A program made the translations under genes and the position numbers. A model generated the notes under the pieces. It was not told the DNA's origin, did not search any database, and saw only the letters and a program-made list of their open reading frames with translations. This document shows, in pieces, positions 57,580 to 64,000 of a DNA stretch of 64,000 nucleotides (position 1 is its first letter; each line of letters starts with the position of its first letter). The stretch is taken from positions 62,001-126,000 of the forward strand of contig NZ_JAMXMY010000020.1 of assembly GCF_024055795.1 (NCBI RefSeq), written 5' to 3'. This DNA is from Actinoallomurus purpureus. Lineage in GTDB: Bacteria > Actinomycetota > Actinomycetes > Streptosporangiales > Streptosporangiaceae.

Positions 57580-57807
57580 GTGCAGGTACGAATCGGTGTT
57601 CAGTCGGTGGCGAAGGAACTCGTCGCGGAGACCTCGCTGTCCGCCGACGAGGTGGAGCACGCGGTGAACGACGCGGTGGCCGAAGAGGGCGGTGTCTTCA
57701 CGCTCCACGGCAAGAACGGCGCCAGGATCGTCGTGCCGGCGGCCAAGCTCGCCTACGTGGAGATCGACGAGTCAGAGACGAGGAGCGTCGGCTTCGGCTC
57801 CTACTGA
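57580..57807 (+). CDS. DUF3107 family protein
   Basis: The 75-residue protein begins MQVRIGVQSVAKELVAETSL and continues VEHAVNDAVAEEGGVFTLHG, with IVVPAAKLAYVEIDESE near the end. This is the DUF3107 family, small alpha/beta proteins almost universal in actinobacteria and of unknown function (the Mycobacterium tuberculosis homologue is TB9.4). GTG start behind GGAGGGA. Confidence 0.92.
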   Translation: MQVRIGVQSVAKELVAETSLSADEVEHAVNDAVAEEGGVFTLHGKNGARIVVPAAKLAYVEIDESETRSVGFGSY

Positions 57808-57927
57808 TCGCTCGAGGAGACTCGTTCCGGCTTTTCAAAGAGATTGGAATGAGTCCCTCGAACGAGGGCATACAGACCGCGCGAATCCGAAACGCCGGAC
57901 TCCATCCGGCAGGAGGTGGTCTGAGAA

Positions 57928-58191
57928 ATGCTGATGACAATACTGTGGTTCGTCATTATCGGCGCGATCATCGGGGCTCTCGCGCGCCTGGTCGTTCCTG
58001 GCCGGAATCCGATGGGCATCGCCCTCACGATCCTGATCGGGATCGTCGGAGCGGTGATCGGCGGCGTCATCGCCAACGTCCTCGGTGCGGGAAGCATCAT
58101 CGCCTTCATCATCGCGGTCCTGGTGGCCGTTGCCGGCGTCGTACTGGTCAGCGGACGCGGTCGATGGGGTTCGCGCCGCGGCGCGCTCTGA
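57928..58191 (+). CDS. GlsB/YeaQ/YmgE-family small membrane protein
   Basis: The 87-residue protein has three hydrophobic segments: MTILWFVIIGAIIGALARLV, then GIALTILIGIVGAVIGGVIA, then IIAFIIAVLVAVAGVVLVS. The family is a stress-associated transglycosylase-associated membrane protein group. AGGAGGTG lies nine bases before the ATG. It lies about 120 bases after the DUF3107 gene. Confidence 0.88.
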   Translation: MLMTILWFVIIGAIIGALARLVVPGRNPMGIALTILIGIVGAVIGGVIANVLGAGSIIAFIIAVLVAVAGVVLVSGRGRWGSRRGAL

Positions 58192-58243
58192 CCGAGCGGG
58201 CCCGTACCGGTCCACACGGGCCGATCCGGCCGAACCCCCTCCA

Positions 58244-58274
58244 GCGAGGCCCCCGCGTTCCGCGGGGGCCTCGC
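58244..58274. terminator. Bidirectional terminator between convergent genes
   Basis: GCGAGGCCCCCGCG and CGCGGGGGCCTCGC form a perfect 14-base stem with a three-base loop. It lies between the end of the small membrane protein gene and the end of the convergent kinase gene, six bases beyond the kinase stop. Confidence 0.8.
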
Positions 58275-58280
58275 CGTGTG

Positions 58281-60194
58281 TCAGGAGCGCGTCGGCGTGG
58301 GCGTCTTCGCCGCGGTGCCGGTTTTGGACGCCTTGGCCGCCGCCACGATCTCCGGGCGGACGTACGCGCCCAGCCGCGCGTACGGCACGTCGTACCCCCG
58401 GCCGACGTCGGCGTGCGGGCAGTTCAGGTCGATCCAGTCGCGGATCGTGAACGTGAAGCCGGTCGTCGTCGGCGCGATCTCCAGCGTGCGCCCCAGGTCG
58501 TGCCCGGTGAGGGGGCGGCCGGGAAGGCACACGCCGCCGTTCGCATCCGGTTTGATGATCCGCGCCAGTCCGCGCGCTCCGGCGGAGGTCCGCGCGGCGG
58601 GGAGCAGCAGGTCCGTGGCTCCCAGCGCCCGGCCCGTCGCCAGGTCGAGCACGAGACTCTCCTGGGAACTCGCGGGGATCTGCCGGTTGGAGTCGCTGCT
58701 GTCGGCGAACGTGTAGGTGACCGACAGCAGCTTCGGCCCGCCCAGCCCCACCGAGGCGGCCGACTCGAGGGTGCCGGTCGGCTGGCTGTCCGCCTGGCCC
58801 GTCGACATGACGAACGCGGTCTTCAGCTGGGCCAGCGTGCGGTCGACCGGCACCCGCAGCGCCTTGTTGACCTTCGCCTGCACCACGGCGTTCTTCAGGC
58901 CGCTCACCTGGACGTATCGCGTGATCATCGTACGGCCCCGGCGGAGCGTCGCCGTGGAGGCCGCCACGTTCACGCGGAGGGGCTGGACGACGGCCGCCGG
59001 ACGCGTCGGCCGGGCCGCCGGATGGCCTCCTCCGGAGGTGACGACGATGGCGGTCCCGGCCGATCCGACGACGACGGCTCCGGCGATCGCCACGGTCGCC
59101 TTCGCCCCGACGCCCGACAGCAGGGACTTGCCCGCTCCCTGGGCGATGCCTCCGGCGTGACCCGCGCCGCCCGCCGCGTGACCCGCGCCCGCGCTGCTCC
59201 CGGCCCCGGGGGCGCCTCCCCCGGCCGCGGGCCCCGCACCGCCGGCGCCGCCCGCTCCGCCTCCGCCCGCCGCGCCACCGACCGCGCCACCGCCCGCCGG
59301 CGCCCCCGAGCCGCCCGCGAGCAGCGCCGCGAAGGGGAACAGGGCCGCCAGCCCGGCGGCCGCCTCGGCGAGGCGCCGCCACCCGTGGGACTCCCAGTCC
59401 GATCCGTACGCGGCCGTGGCCGCGCGCTCCAGTTCGGTCACGAACACGGCCGCGCCCGTCGGCCGCTCCGCGGGATGCTTGGCCATCCCCCGGGCGACGA
59501 GCCCGCGCACCGCGTCCGGGACCTCGTGCAGCGGCACCTGGGTGTTCGTGTGCTGGGCGCGGTACGCCTGCGCGCTGTCGCCGGGGAACGGCGTGTGGCC
59601 GGTGACGCACTCGAAGAAGACGCACGTCGCGGCGTAGACGTCGGTGGCCGGGGCCACGGGCGCGCCCTGCCACTGCTCCGGCGCCATGTACGGCGGCGTA
59701 CCGAGGATCTCGCCGGTCTGCCCGGAGCGCAGGGCGATGCCGAAGTCGATCAGTTTGCTGTGGCCGTCGGCGCGCACCAGGACGTTCGGGGGCTTGTAGT
59801 CGCGGTGCACGACGCCTCGCTCATGGGCCGCGCCCAAGCCGAGCAGGGACCCTTTCAGCACCGCCAGCGCCGCCTGCGGCTCGAACGGGGCCTGCCGTTC
59901 CAGGAGCGTCCGCAGCGAAATCCCGTCGACCGCCTCCATCACGATCGCCGCACCGTGCGCGGACTCGACATAGTCGTACAGGCGCGCGATGTACGGGCTG
60001 TCCAGATGCCGCAGTATCTGCGCCTCGGCCCGGAAGCCGGTGCGGAACCGCTGATCGGCGAGGATGTCCGTGGTCAGGTACTTCACCGCGACATGCGTCC
60101 CGGACTCGTCGTGCCGCGCGAGCACCACGCGGCCGAAGCCGCCCTTACCCAGCTCACGCACTTCCGTATAGCCGGGAAGCGCCCAATCGCCCAA
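58281..60194 (-). CDS. Membrane Ser/Thr protein kinase with extracellular DUF3298-like domain
   Basis: The 637-residue protein has a kinase domain at residues 9-265: YTEVRELGKGGFGRVVLARH (glycine loop), VAVKYL with Lys38, HRDYKPPNVLV, LIDFGIALRSG and GTPPYMAPEQW. A 60-residue Gly/Ala run (AGGGGAGGAGGAGPAAGGG) leads to a membrane helix (ATVAIAGAVVVGSAGTAIVV) and an external domain with SVTYTFADSSDSNRQIPASS and a Cys pair, resembling the DUF3298/RsiV sensor module. An external ligand may control its kinase activity. ATG start. Confidence 0.9.
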   Translation of the reverse strand: MGDWALPGYTEVRELGKGGFGRVVLARHDESGTHVAVKYLTTDILADQRFRTGFRAEAQILRHLDSPYIARLYDYVESAHGAAIVMEAVDGISLRTLLERQAPFEPQAALAVLKGSLLGLGAAHERGVVHRDYKPPNVLVRADGHSKLIDFGIALRSGQTGEILGTPPYMAPEQWQGAPVAPATDVYAATCVFFECVTGHTPFPGDSAQAYRAQHTNTQVPLHEVPDAVRGLVARGMAKHPAERPTGAAVFVTELERAATAAYGSDWESHGWRRLAEAAAGLAALFPFAALLAGGSGAPAGGGAVGGAAGGGGAGGAGGAGPAAGGGAPGAGSSAGAGHAAGGAGHAGGIAQGAGKSLLSGVGAKATVAIAGAVVVGSAGTAIVVTSGGGHPAARPTRPAAVVQPLRVNVAASTATLRRGRTMITRYVQVSGLKNAVVQAKVNKALRVPVDRTLAQLKTAFVMSTGQADSQPTGTLESAASVGLGGPKLLSVTYTFADSSDSNRQIPASSQESLVLDLATGRALGATDLLLPAARTSAGARGLARIIKPDANGGVCLPGRPLTGHDLGRTLEIAPTTTGFTFTIRDWIDLNCPHADVGRGYDVPYARLGAYVRPEIVAAAKASKTGTAAKTPTPTRS

Positions 60195-60292
60195 GTTCGT
60201 CCTCCTCCGTCAAGAGGGGGAAGGTACTGGATACACACCGTCACCGGAAGGAACGCCACGCATATTCCGGTGCCGAACTCAGAGCTCAGAGG

Positions 60293-60937
60293 TCAGTCGC
60301 GCAGGTTGATCGCCCGCATCCGGGTCTGGTGCCGGTCGACGATCCGGCCGAACATCGTCGCGACGTCCGCATCGCCGAACAGCGCTCCCGCCTCCGGGCG
60401 CCCCTCGGCGAGGGCATGGGCCTGACTGAGCGCCTCCCCGACGAGGCGCCGGGCCCACAGCCCCAGCCGCGACGCGAGCCGGGGATCGTTCTCCGCCGCG
60501 GCGCGCAGCCGCTCGGTGAGGATCTCCGCGTGGCCGGAATCGGCCAGCGACTCACGGACCACCGTCCGCGTCCCCGGGTCGGCCTTGTCCACGGCCTCGC
60601 GGTAGAGGTCTGCCAGGATGGGGTCGGCGACGTACACCTTGGTCAGCGCCTCCATCGCGTCGGCGGGGCGCGCGCGCTCGTGGAAGGCGGTGATCGGCTC
60701 CTGGAAGGGGCGCATGGCCTCGTACGGATCCGCCCCCGCCCCGATCAGCCGGTCGCGCAACAGTTCGAACCGTGTGAACGCTCCGGTCGCCAGGCCGGCC
60801 AGGACGACCTTGTCCTCGTACGACGCCGCCCGGCCCGCGTCCGCCGCCCGCTGCTCGAACGCGGACAACCGCACGCACGCCAGCAGGCCGTAAAGGGCAC
60901 GCGGCTGTGCCTGAGAGGGAGATCCGGCCGGAGACAT
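60293..60937 (-). CDS. Ferritin-like domain protein (MiaE-like)
   Basis: The 214-residue all-helical protein carries LYGLLACVRLSAFEQRAADA, DKVVLAGLATGAFTRFELLR and AFHERARPADAMEALTKVYV, with a possible metal-binding E-x6-H-type pairing in the helix ESLADSGHAEILTERLRAAA. It belongs to the actinobacterial ferritin-like group related to tRNA hydroxylase MiaE. Substrate unknown. No ribosome binding site precedes the ATG, and TACGAT lies eight bases upstream of it, so a leaderless transcript is possible. It diverges from the RhlE-type helicase gene. Confidence 0.82.
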   Translation of the reverse strand: MSPAGSPSQAQPRALYGLLACVRLSAFEQRAADAGRAASYEDKVVLAGLATGAFTRFELLRDRLIGAGADPYEAMRPFQEPITAFHERARPADAMEALTKVYVADPILADLYREAVDKADPGTRTVVRESLADSGHAEILTERLRAAAENDPRLASRLGLWARRLVGEALSQAHALAEGRPEAGALFGDADVATMFGRIVDRHQTRMRAINLRD

Positions 60938-61157
60938 GAAATGAAATCGTACGCGGAGGCGTTGACAAGGACAGCGGGGCTTTTGTATTCCGTCCCCGCC
61001 AGCTACACTGCGTGGCGAACTGTGACCGGTCGCTGCAGAGCGCGACCCCATACCCGGTCACCCCTTAGGAAGAATTTGACGGCTGGTCCCTCCCGCGCGA
61101 AGGCGCGACTGAACGCGACGACCGGCGGGTGCCTCAGAGCCCTGCCGGAGACGGCGC

Positions 61158-61217
61158 ATGAGTCGCAACCGCGAGACGGCTCGCCGCGCCACCGTCACGG
61201 TGCGTACGCGGCGTTGA
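61158..61217 (+). CDS. Short arginine-rich upstream reading frame of the helicase gene
   Basis: A 19-residue frame, MSRNRETARRATVTVRTRR, has a GGAG site seven bases before its ATG. It ends 30 bases before the proposed CTG start of the helicase. It is very basic. It may be a leader peptide coupled to helicase translation, or chance. Its stop is the last in-frame stop upstream of the helicase frame. Confidence 0.4.
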   Translation: MSRNRETARRATVTVRTRR

Positions 61218-61247
61218 GCGGACCCCGCACACTGGAGGCTGAAGGCC

Positions 61248-63188
61248 CTGACGACCTTTCGTGAGCTCGGGGTTGTCCCCGAAATAGCAGATGCCCTCGA
61301 AACCGAGGGCATCATCGAACCGTTCCCGATCCAATCGCTCGCCGTTCCGATCGGCCTCGGCGGGCACGACATCATCGGCCAGGCCCGCACGGGCACCGGC
61401 AAGACCCTGGCCTTCGGCATCCCGCTGTTGCAGCGCATCGAGCACGGCGGGAAGAAACCGCAGGCCCTGGTCATCGTGCCGACGCGTGAGCTGGCCGTCC
61501 AGGTCACCGACGACCTGACCGTCGCCGGCGGCAAGCTCGGCAGCCGAGTGCTGTCGGTCTACGGCGGCCGCGCGTACGAGCCACAGATCGACGCCCTGAA
61601 GAACGGCGTCGAGGTGGTCGTCGGCACGCCCGGGCGGCTGCTCGACCTGGTCAAGCAGAAGTACCTCGACCTGTCCCAGGTCTCGGTGCTCGTCCTGGAC
61701 GAGGCCGACCGCATGCTCGATCTCGGCTTCCTGCCCGACATCGAGCGCCTCGTCGCCAAGGTGCCCGCGCGGCGCCAGACGATGCTGTTCTCGGCCACCA
61801 TGCCGGGCGAGATCGTCGCGCTGTCGCGCAAGTACCTCACCCGGCCGACCAACGTACGGGCCGAGTCGCACGAGGAGTCCGAGACCACCCCGCAGGTGGT
61901 GCAGCACGTCTTCCAGGCGCACCAGATGGACAAGCCCGAGCTGCTCGCCCGGGTCCTGCAGGCGCGCGGCCGCGGCCTGACGATGGTGTTCTGCCAGACC
62001 AAGCGCGCCTGTGACCGGGTCGCCGAGGACCTCGCCAAGCGGGGCTTCGCGGCAGCCGCCGTGCACGGCGACCTCGGCCAGGGTCAGCGCGAGCGCGCCC
62101 TGCGCGCCTTCCGCGCCGGCAAGATCGACGTGCTCGTGGCCACCGACGTGGCTGCGCGCGGCCTCGACGTCGACGACGTCACCCACGTCGTCAACTACGA
62201 GTGCCCGGACGCCGCCGACACCTACGTGCACCGGATCGGCCGTACCGGCCGTGCGGGCAAAGAGGGCATCGCGGTGACGCTCATCGACTGGGCGAACCTG
62301 CAGCGCTGGAAGCTGATCAACACCACGCTCGGCCTGGACTTCGCAGAGCCGGCGGAGACCTACTCCACCTCCGAGCACCTGTACGAGACGCTCGACATCC
62401 CGTCCGACATCACCGGCATCCTGCCGAAGGCCCAGCGGGACCGTGCGGGGCTGGAGGCCGAGGAGGTCGAGGACATCGGCGAGACCGGCCGTTCCCGGTC
62501 GCACCAGCGGCGCGAAGAGCCGCGCCATGAGGAACCGCACCGTGAGGAGCCGCGCCGCGCGGCCCGGCAGCCCAGTCGCTCGCGCCAGCGCACGCGCAAC
62601 GGCCGTCCGGTGGGGCATGAGGCCGACGCCGTCACCGCCGGTCAGGCCGCACGGCGGCACACCAGCAGGCCGGCGGAGGCGGCGACGCATCCGGCCGAAC
62701 CGGCGGTGCCTCCGGTCGAGGTGGCGACACCTTCGGTGGAGGCTGCGACGCCTCCGGTCAAGGCAGCGGCGCCTCCGGTGGAGGTACCGGTCGAGGTGAC
62801 GGCACCTCCGGTCAAGGCAGCGACGCCGTCGGCCGAGACCGCCGCGGAGGTGACGGAGACCGTCGCGCCCGCACGCCGCGCTCCCCGGCGCACTCGGGAG
62901 GCGTCCGTCGCGCCGCCCGCGGCACGTGAGAGTTCCGAGGTCGTCGAGGCCGCGCAGGCCGATGAGGCTCCGGCCGCACCGGCGATGCCGTTCAGCCCGA
63001 ACCTGGCACCCGCGGAGCAGTCCGAGCAGGCCCCTGTGGTGGTGAGCCCGGCCGGCATCCCGATGGTGCAGTTCCTGCCGCCGCCGTTCGACGGCACGGA
63101 GGAGATCCAGGAGTTCGTCGAGCCGGTACGCCCGGCGGCCAACAGGAAGCGCCGGGCGCGGGCCGGCGGTGCACGCGAATCCGCCTGA
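61248..63188 (+). CDS. DEAD-box RNA helicase, RhlE/CsdA type, with apparent CTG start
   Basis: The 646-residue helicase begins LTTFRELGVVPEIADALETE and has PFPIQSLAVPIGLGGHDIIG, ARTGTGKTLAFGIPLLQRI, PTRELAVQV, VLDEADRMLDLGFL, LFSATMPGE and HRIGRTGRAGKEGIAV. The tail from about residue 415 is basic and then a Pro/Val/Ala/Thr-rich repeat region (PPVEVATPSVEAATPPVKAA). The frame upstream to its last stop contains no ATG, GTG or TTG before motif I. CTG is at the expected N-terminus with GGAGG nine bases upstream, so CTG is the most likely start. It is the equivalent of Rv3211 by position. Confidence 0.93.
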   Translation: MTTFRELGVVPEIADALETEGIIEPFPIQSLAVPIGLGGHDIIGQARTGTGKTLAFGIPLLQRIEHGGKKPQALVIVPTRELAVQVTDDLTVAGGKLGSRVLSVYGGRAYEPQIDALKNGVEVVVGTPGRLLDLVKQKYLDLSQVSVLVLDEADRMLDLGFLPDIERLVAKVPARRQTMLFSATMPGEIVALSRKYLTRPTNVRAESHEESETTPQVVQHVFQAHQMDKPELLARVLQARGRGLTMVFCQTKRACDRVAEDLAKRGFAAAAVHGDLGQGQRERALRAFRAGKIDVLVATDVAARGLDVDDVTHVVNYECPDAADTYVHRIGRTGRAGKEGIAVTLIDWANLQRWKLINTTLGLDFAEPAETYSTSEHLYETLDIPSDITGILPKAQRDRAGLEAEEVEDIGETGRSRSHQRREEPRHEEPHREEPRRAARQPSRSRQRTRNGRPVGHEADAVTAGQAARRHTSRPAEAATHPAEPAVPPVEVATPSVEAATPPVKAAAPPVEVPVEVTAPPVKAATPSAETAAEVTETVAPARRAPRRTREASVAPPAARESSEVVEAAQADEAPAAPAMPFSPNLAPAEQSEQAPVVVSPAGIPMVQFLPPPFDGTEEIQEFVEPVRPAANRKRRARAGGARESA

Positions 63189-63202
63189 CGAGCGGCTGAG
63201 GA

Positions 63203-63226
63203 GGGGCGTGGTCGAGGTCACGCCCC
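63203..63226 (+). terminator. Terminator after the helicase gene
   Basis: GGGGCGTG and CACGCCCC form an 8-base stem with an eight-base loop, followed by TTATTCGT. It lies 14 bases after the helicase stop. Confidence 0.75.
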
Positions 63227-63268
63227 TTATTCGTGCCCTGGGACGGGCCGACCGGAGCCGCGGCGTTC

Positions 63269-64000
63269 TCAGCCCACGGTCGTGACGCGCGAGATCCGGT
63301 AGTCGTCGAAGTCCACGACCATCCGGCCCGCGCGCGGTTGCGTCCCTACTACCACGACCAGGCCCGTCTGCCCGCCCTGCAACGTGTCCTGCGCGTCCAC
63401 CGCCTCGACGGTGAGACGGCCGTTCAGCCACAGCCGGAGACGGACCTTCGCCCCGTCGGGCTCGCACCGGATCGCGAAGTGATTCGCGCGGGGTGGACCG
63501 GCTGCGGCGTCGGCGTCGGCGTCGATGTCGTATCCCGTGGCCCGGGGAACCTGGGCGAGCGTACGGGAACCTCCAGCGGTCACCTTGCGGATGAACGCCC
63601 CCTGGCCGTCGTTCCTCACGAGGAACACGTAGCCGTCGAGGATCCGGTAGTCCGGTCCCCGGCACCACAGGCCCATCATGCCGTCGCCGGGCCCGGAGAC
63701 CACGGCCACGTCGGCGTCCACCTTCATCCGGGCGGGCAGATCCGCGGACGGGAACGGCGCCGGCTTCGAATCGTTGCCGACGCGGCCCTCGGCCCTCATG
63801 CGGTAGCGCCCGCCGACGTAGGAAGTGTTCTTGTCGACGTCCCAGGTCCGCGCTTCCGCATTGAACTCGCTGGTATAGATGGTGGTGGTCACGTCCCTGG
63901 AGGGGGACCGCAGGGCGACGATCGACCCGACAGTGGCGGCGGCCGTGGCGGCGACCACACCGATCCAGACGAGGCGCCGGACCCTCGACGGGCGCCGCTT
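63269..64000 (-). CDS. Membrane-anchored lectin-fold (LamG/DUF1080-like) protein, partial
   Basis: The frame is open to the right edge, so the start lies outside the window. The visible 243 residues begin with a basic stretch KRRPSRVRRLVWIGVVAATA and a hydrophobic segment, then a beta-rich domain: WDVDKNTSYVGGRYRMRAEG, MMGLWCRGPDYRILDGYVFL, FAIRCEPDGAKVRLRLWLNG and VVVGTQPRAGRMVVDFDDYR. This is the pattern of a concanavalin-like carbohydrate- or surface-binding module. The domain may follow a protein kinase or other enzyme encoded beyond the window. The catalytic role, if any, is unseen. Confidence 0.7.
   Translation of the reverse strand, partial: KRRPSRVRRLVWIGVVAATAAATVGSIVALRSPSRDVTTTIYTSEFNAEARTWDVDKNTSYVGGRYRMRAEGRVGNDSKPAPFPSADLPARMKVDADVAVVSGPGDGMMGLWCRGPDYRILDGYVFLVRNDGQGAFIRKVTAGGSRTLAQVPRATGYDIDADADAAAGPPRANHFAIRCEPDGAKVRLRLWLNGRLTVEAVDAQDTLQGGQTGLVVVVGTQPRAGRMVVDFDDYRISRVTTVG

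Noticed and set aside
61134-63668. An 844-codon minus-strand frame opposite the RhlE helicase
   Set aside because: Shadow of the helicase gene, with Arg- and Gly-rich low-complexity sequence and no recognisable domain.
1-64000. CRISPR array, tRNA or rRNA genes
   Set aside because: No regularly spaced repeats, no tRNA-like cloverleaf with TTCGA loop and no rRNA motifs were seen on reading either strand; this was not a computed scan.

Overview
The window is a very GC-rich chromosomal segment of an actinomycete. The GC-saturated third codon positions, the frequent GTG starts, the 4- and 8-base gene overlaps, and the presence of AdnAB, MoeZ, DUF3107, BluB and split LigD all fit a mycelial member of the Streptosporangiales or a neighbouring order. 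I cannot name the genus. No rRNA, tRNA, CRISPR array or intact transposon was seen.

Layout, left half. The left edge holds the start of a GH30 glycosidase, a DeoR-family regulator and a membrane-anchored protein. Next is a minus-strand block made of a secreted aerolysin-like protein, a small membrane peptide, an OmpR-type response regulator and its histidine kinase. From 5.6 to 11.6 kb there is one minus-strand operon encoding a complete hexitol/fructose-type phosphotransferase system (EI, HPr, EIIA, EIIB, mannitol-type EIIC) with a zinc alcohol dehydrogenase and a 1-phosphofructokinase. From 11.7 to 17.5 kb lies an accessory zone: an MHYT sensor protein, a GntR-GNAT pair, two small unknown genes, BluB under a cobalamin riboswitch, and three copies of a GYD-domain gene block, of which one is intact, one has an in-frame deletion and one is a relic.

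Middle. NudC, an M20 dipeptidase, a DUF4031 protein, an HD-domain protein and an ABC ATPase lead to an iron-box-controlled four-gene operon (ATP-grasp, two NIS synthetases, PLP decarboxylase). Its gene content and order match the vibrioferrin pvsA-B-D-E set without an exporter. A lipoprotein, a methyltransferase, a PIN-domain toxin-antitoxin pair, a secreted GH35 beta-galactosidase and a MerR/aldo-keto reductase divergon follow.

Right half. AdnB and AdnA, a rhomboid-like protein, a VOC protein, an SPFH protein, an alkyltransferase-like protein, a mycosin-like protease, MoeZ, an alpha/beta hydrolase, TetR, DUF3107, a ferritin-like protein and an RhlE-type helicase recall, from memory, the order around Rv3199c-Rv3211 of Mycobacterium tuberculosis. 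Here that backbone is interrupted by an NHEJ set (Ku plus split LigD), a second DEAD-box helicase whose ribosome binding site sits in a hairpin, a Ser/Thr kinase and the accessory loci named above. The RhlE-type helicase has no ATG, GTG or TTG start that preserves its N-terminus; it appears to start at CTG behind a short arginine-rich upstream reading frame.
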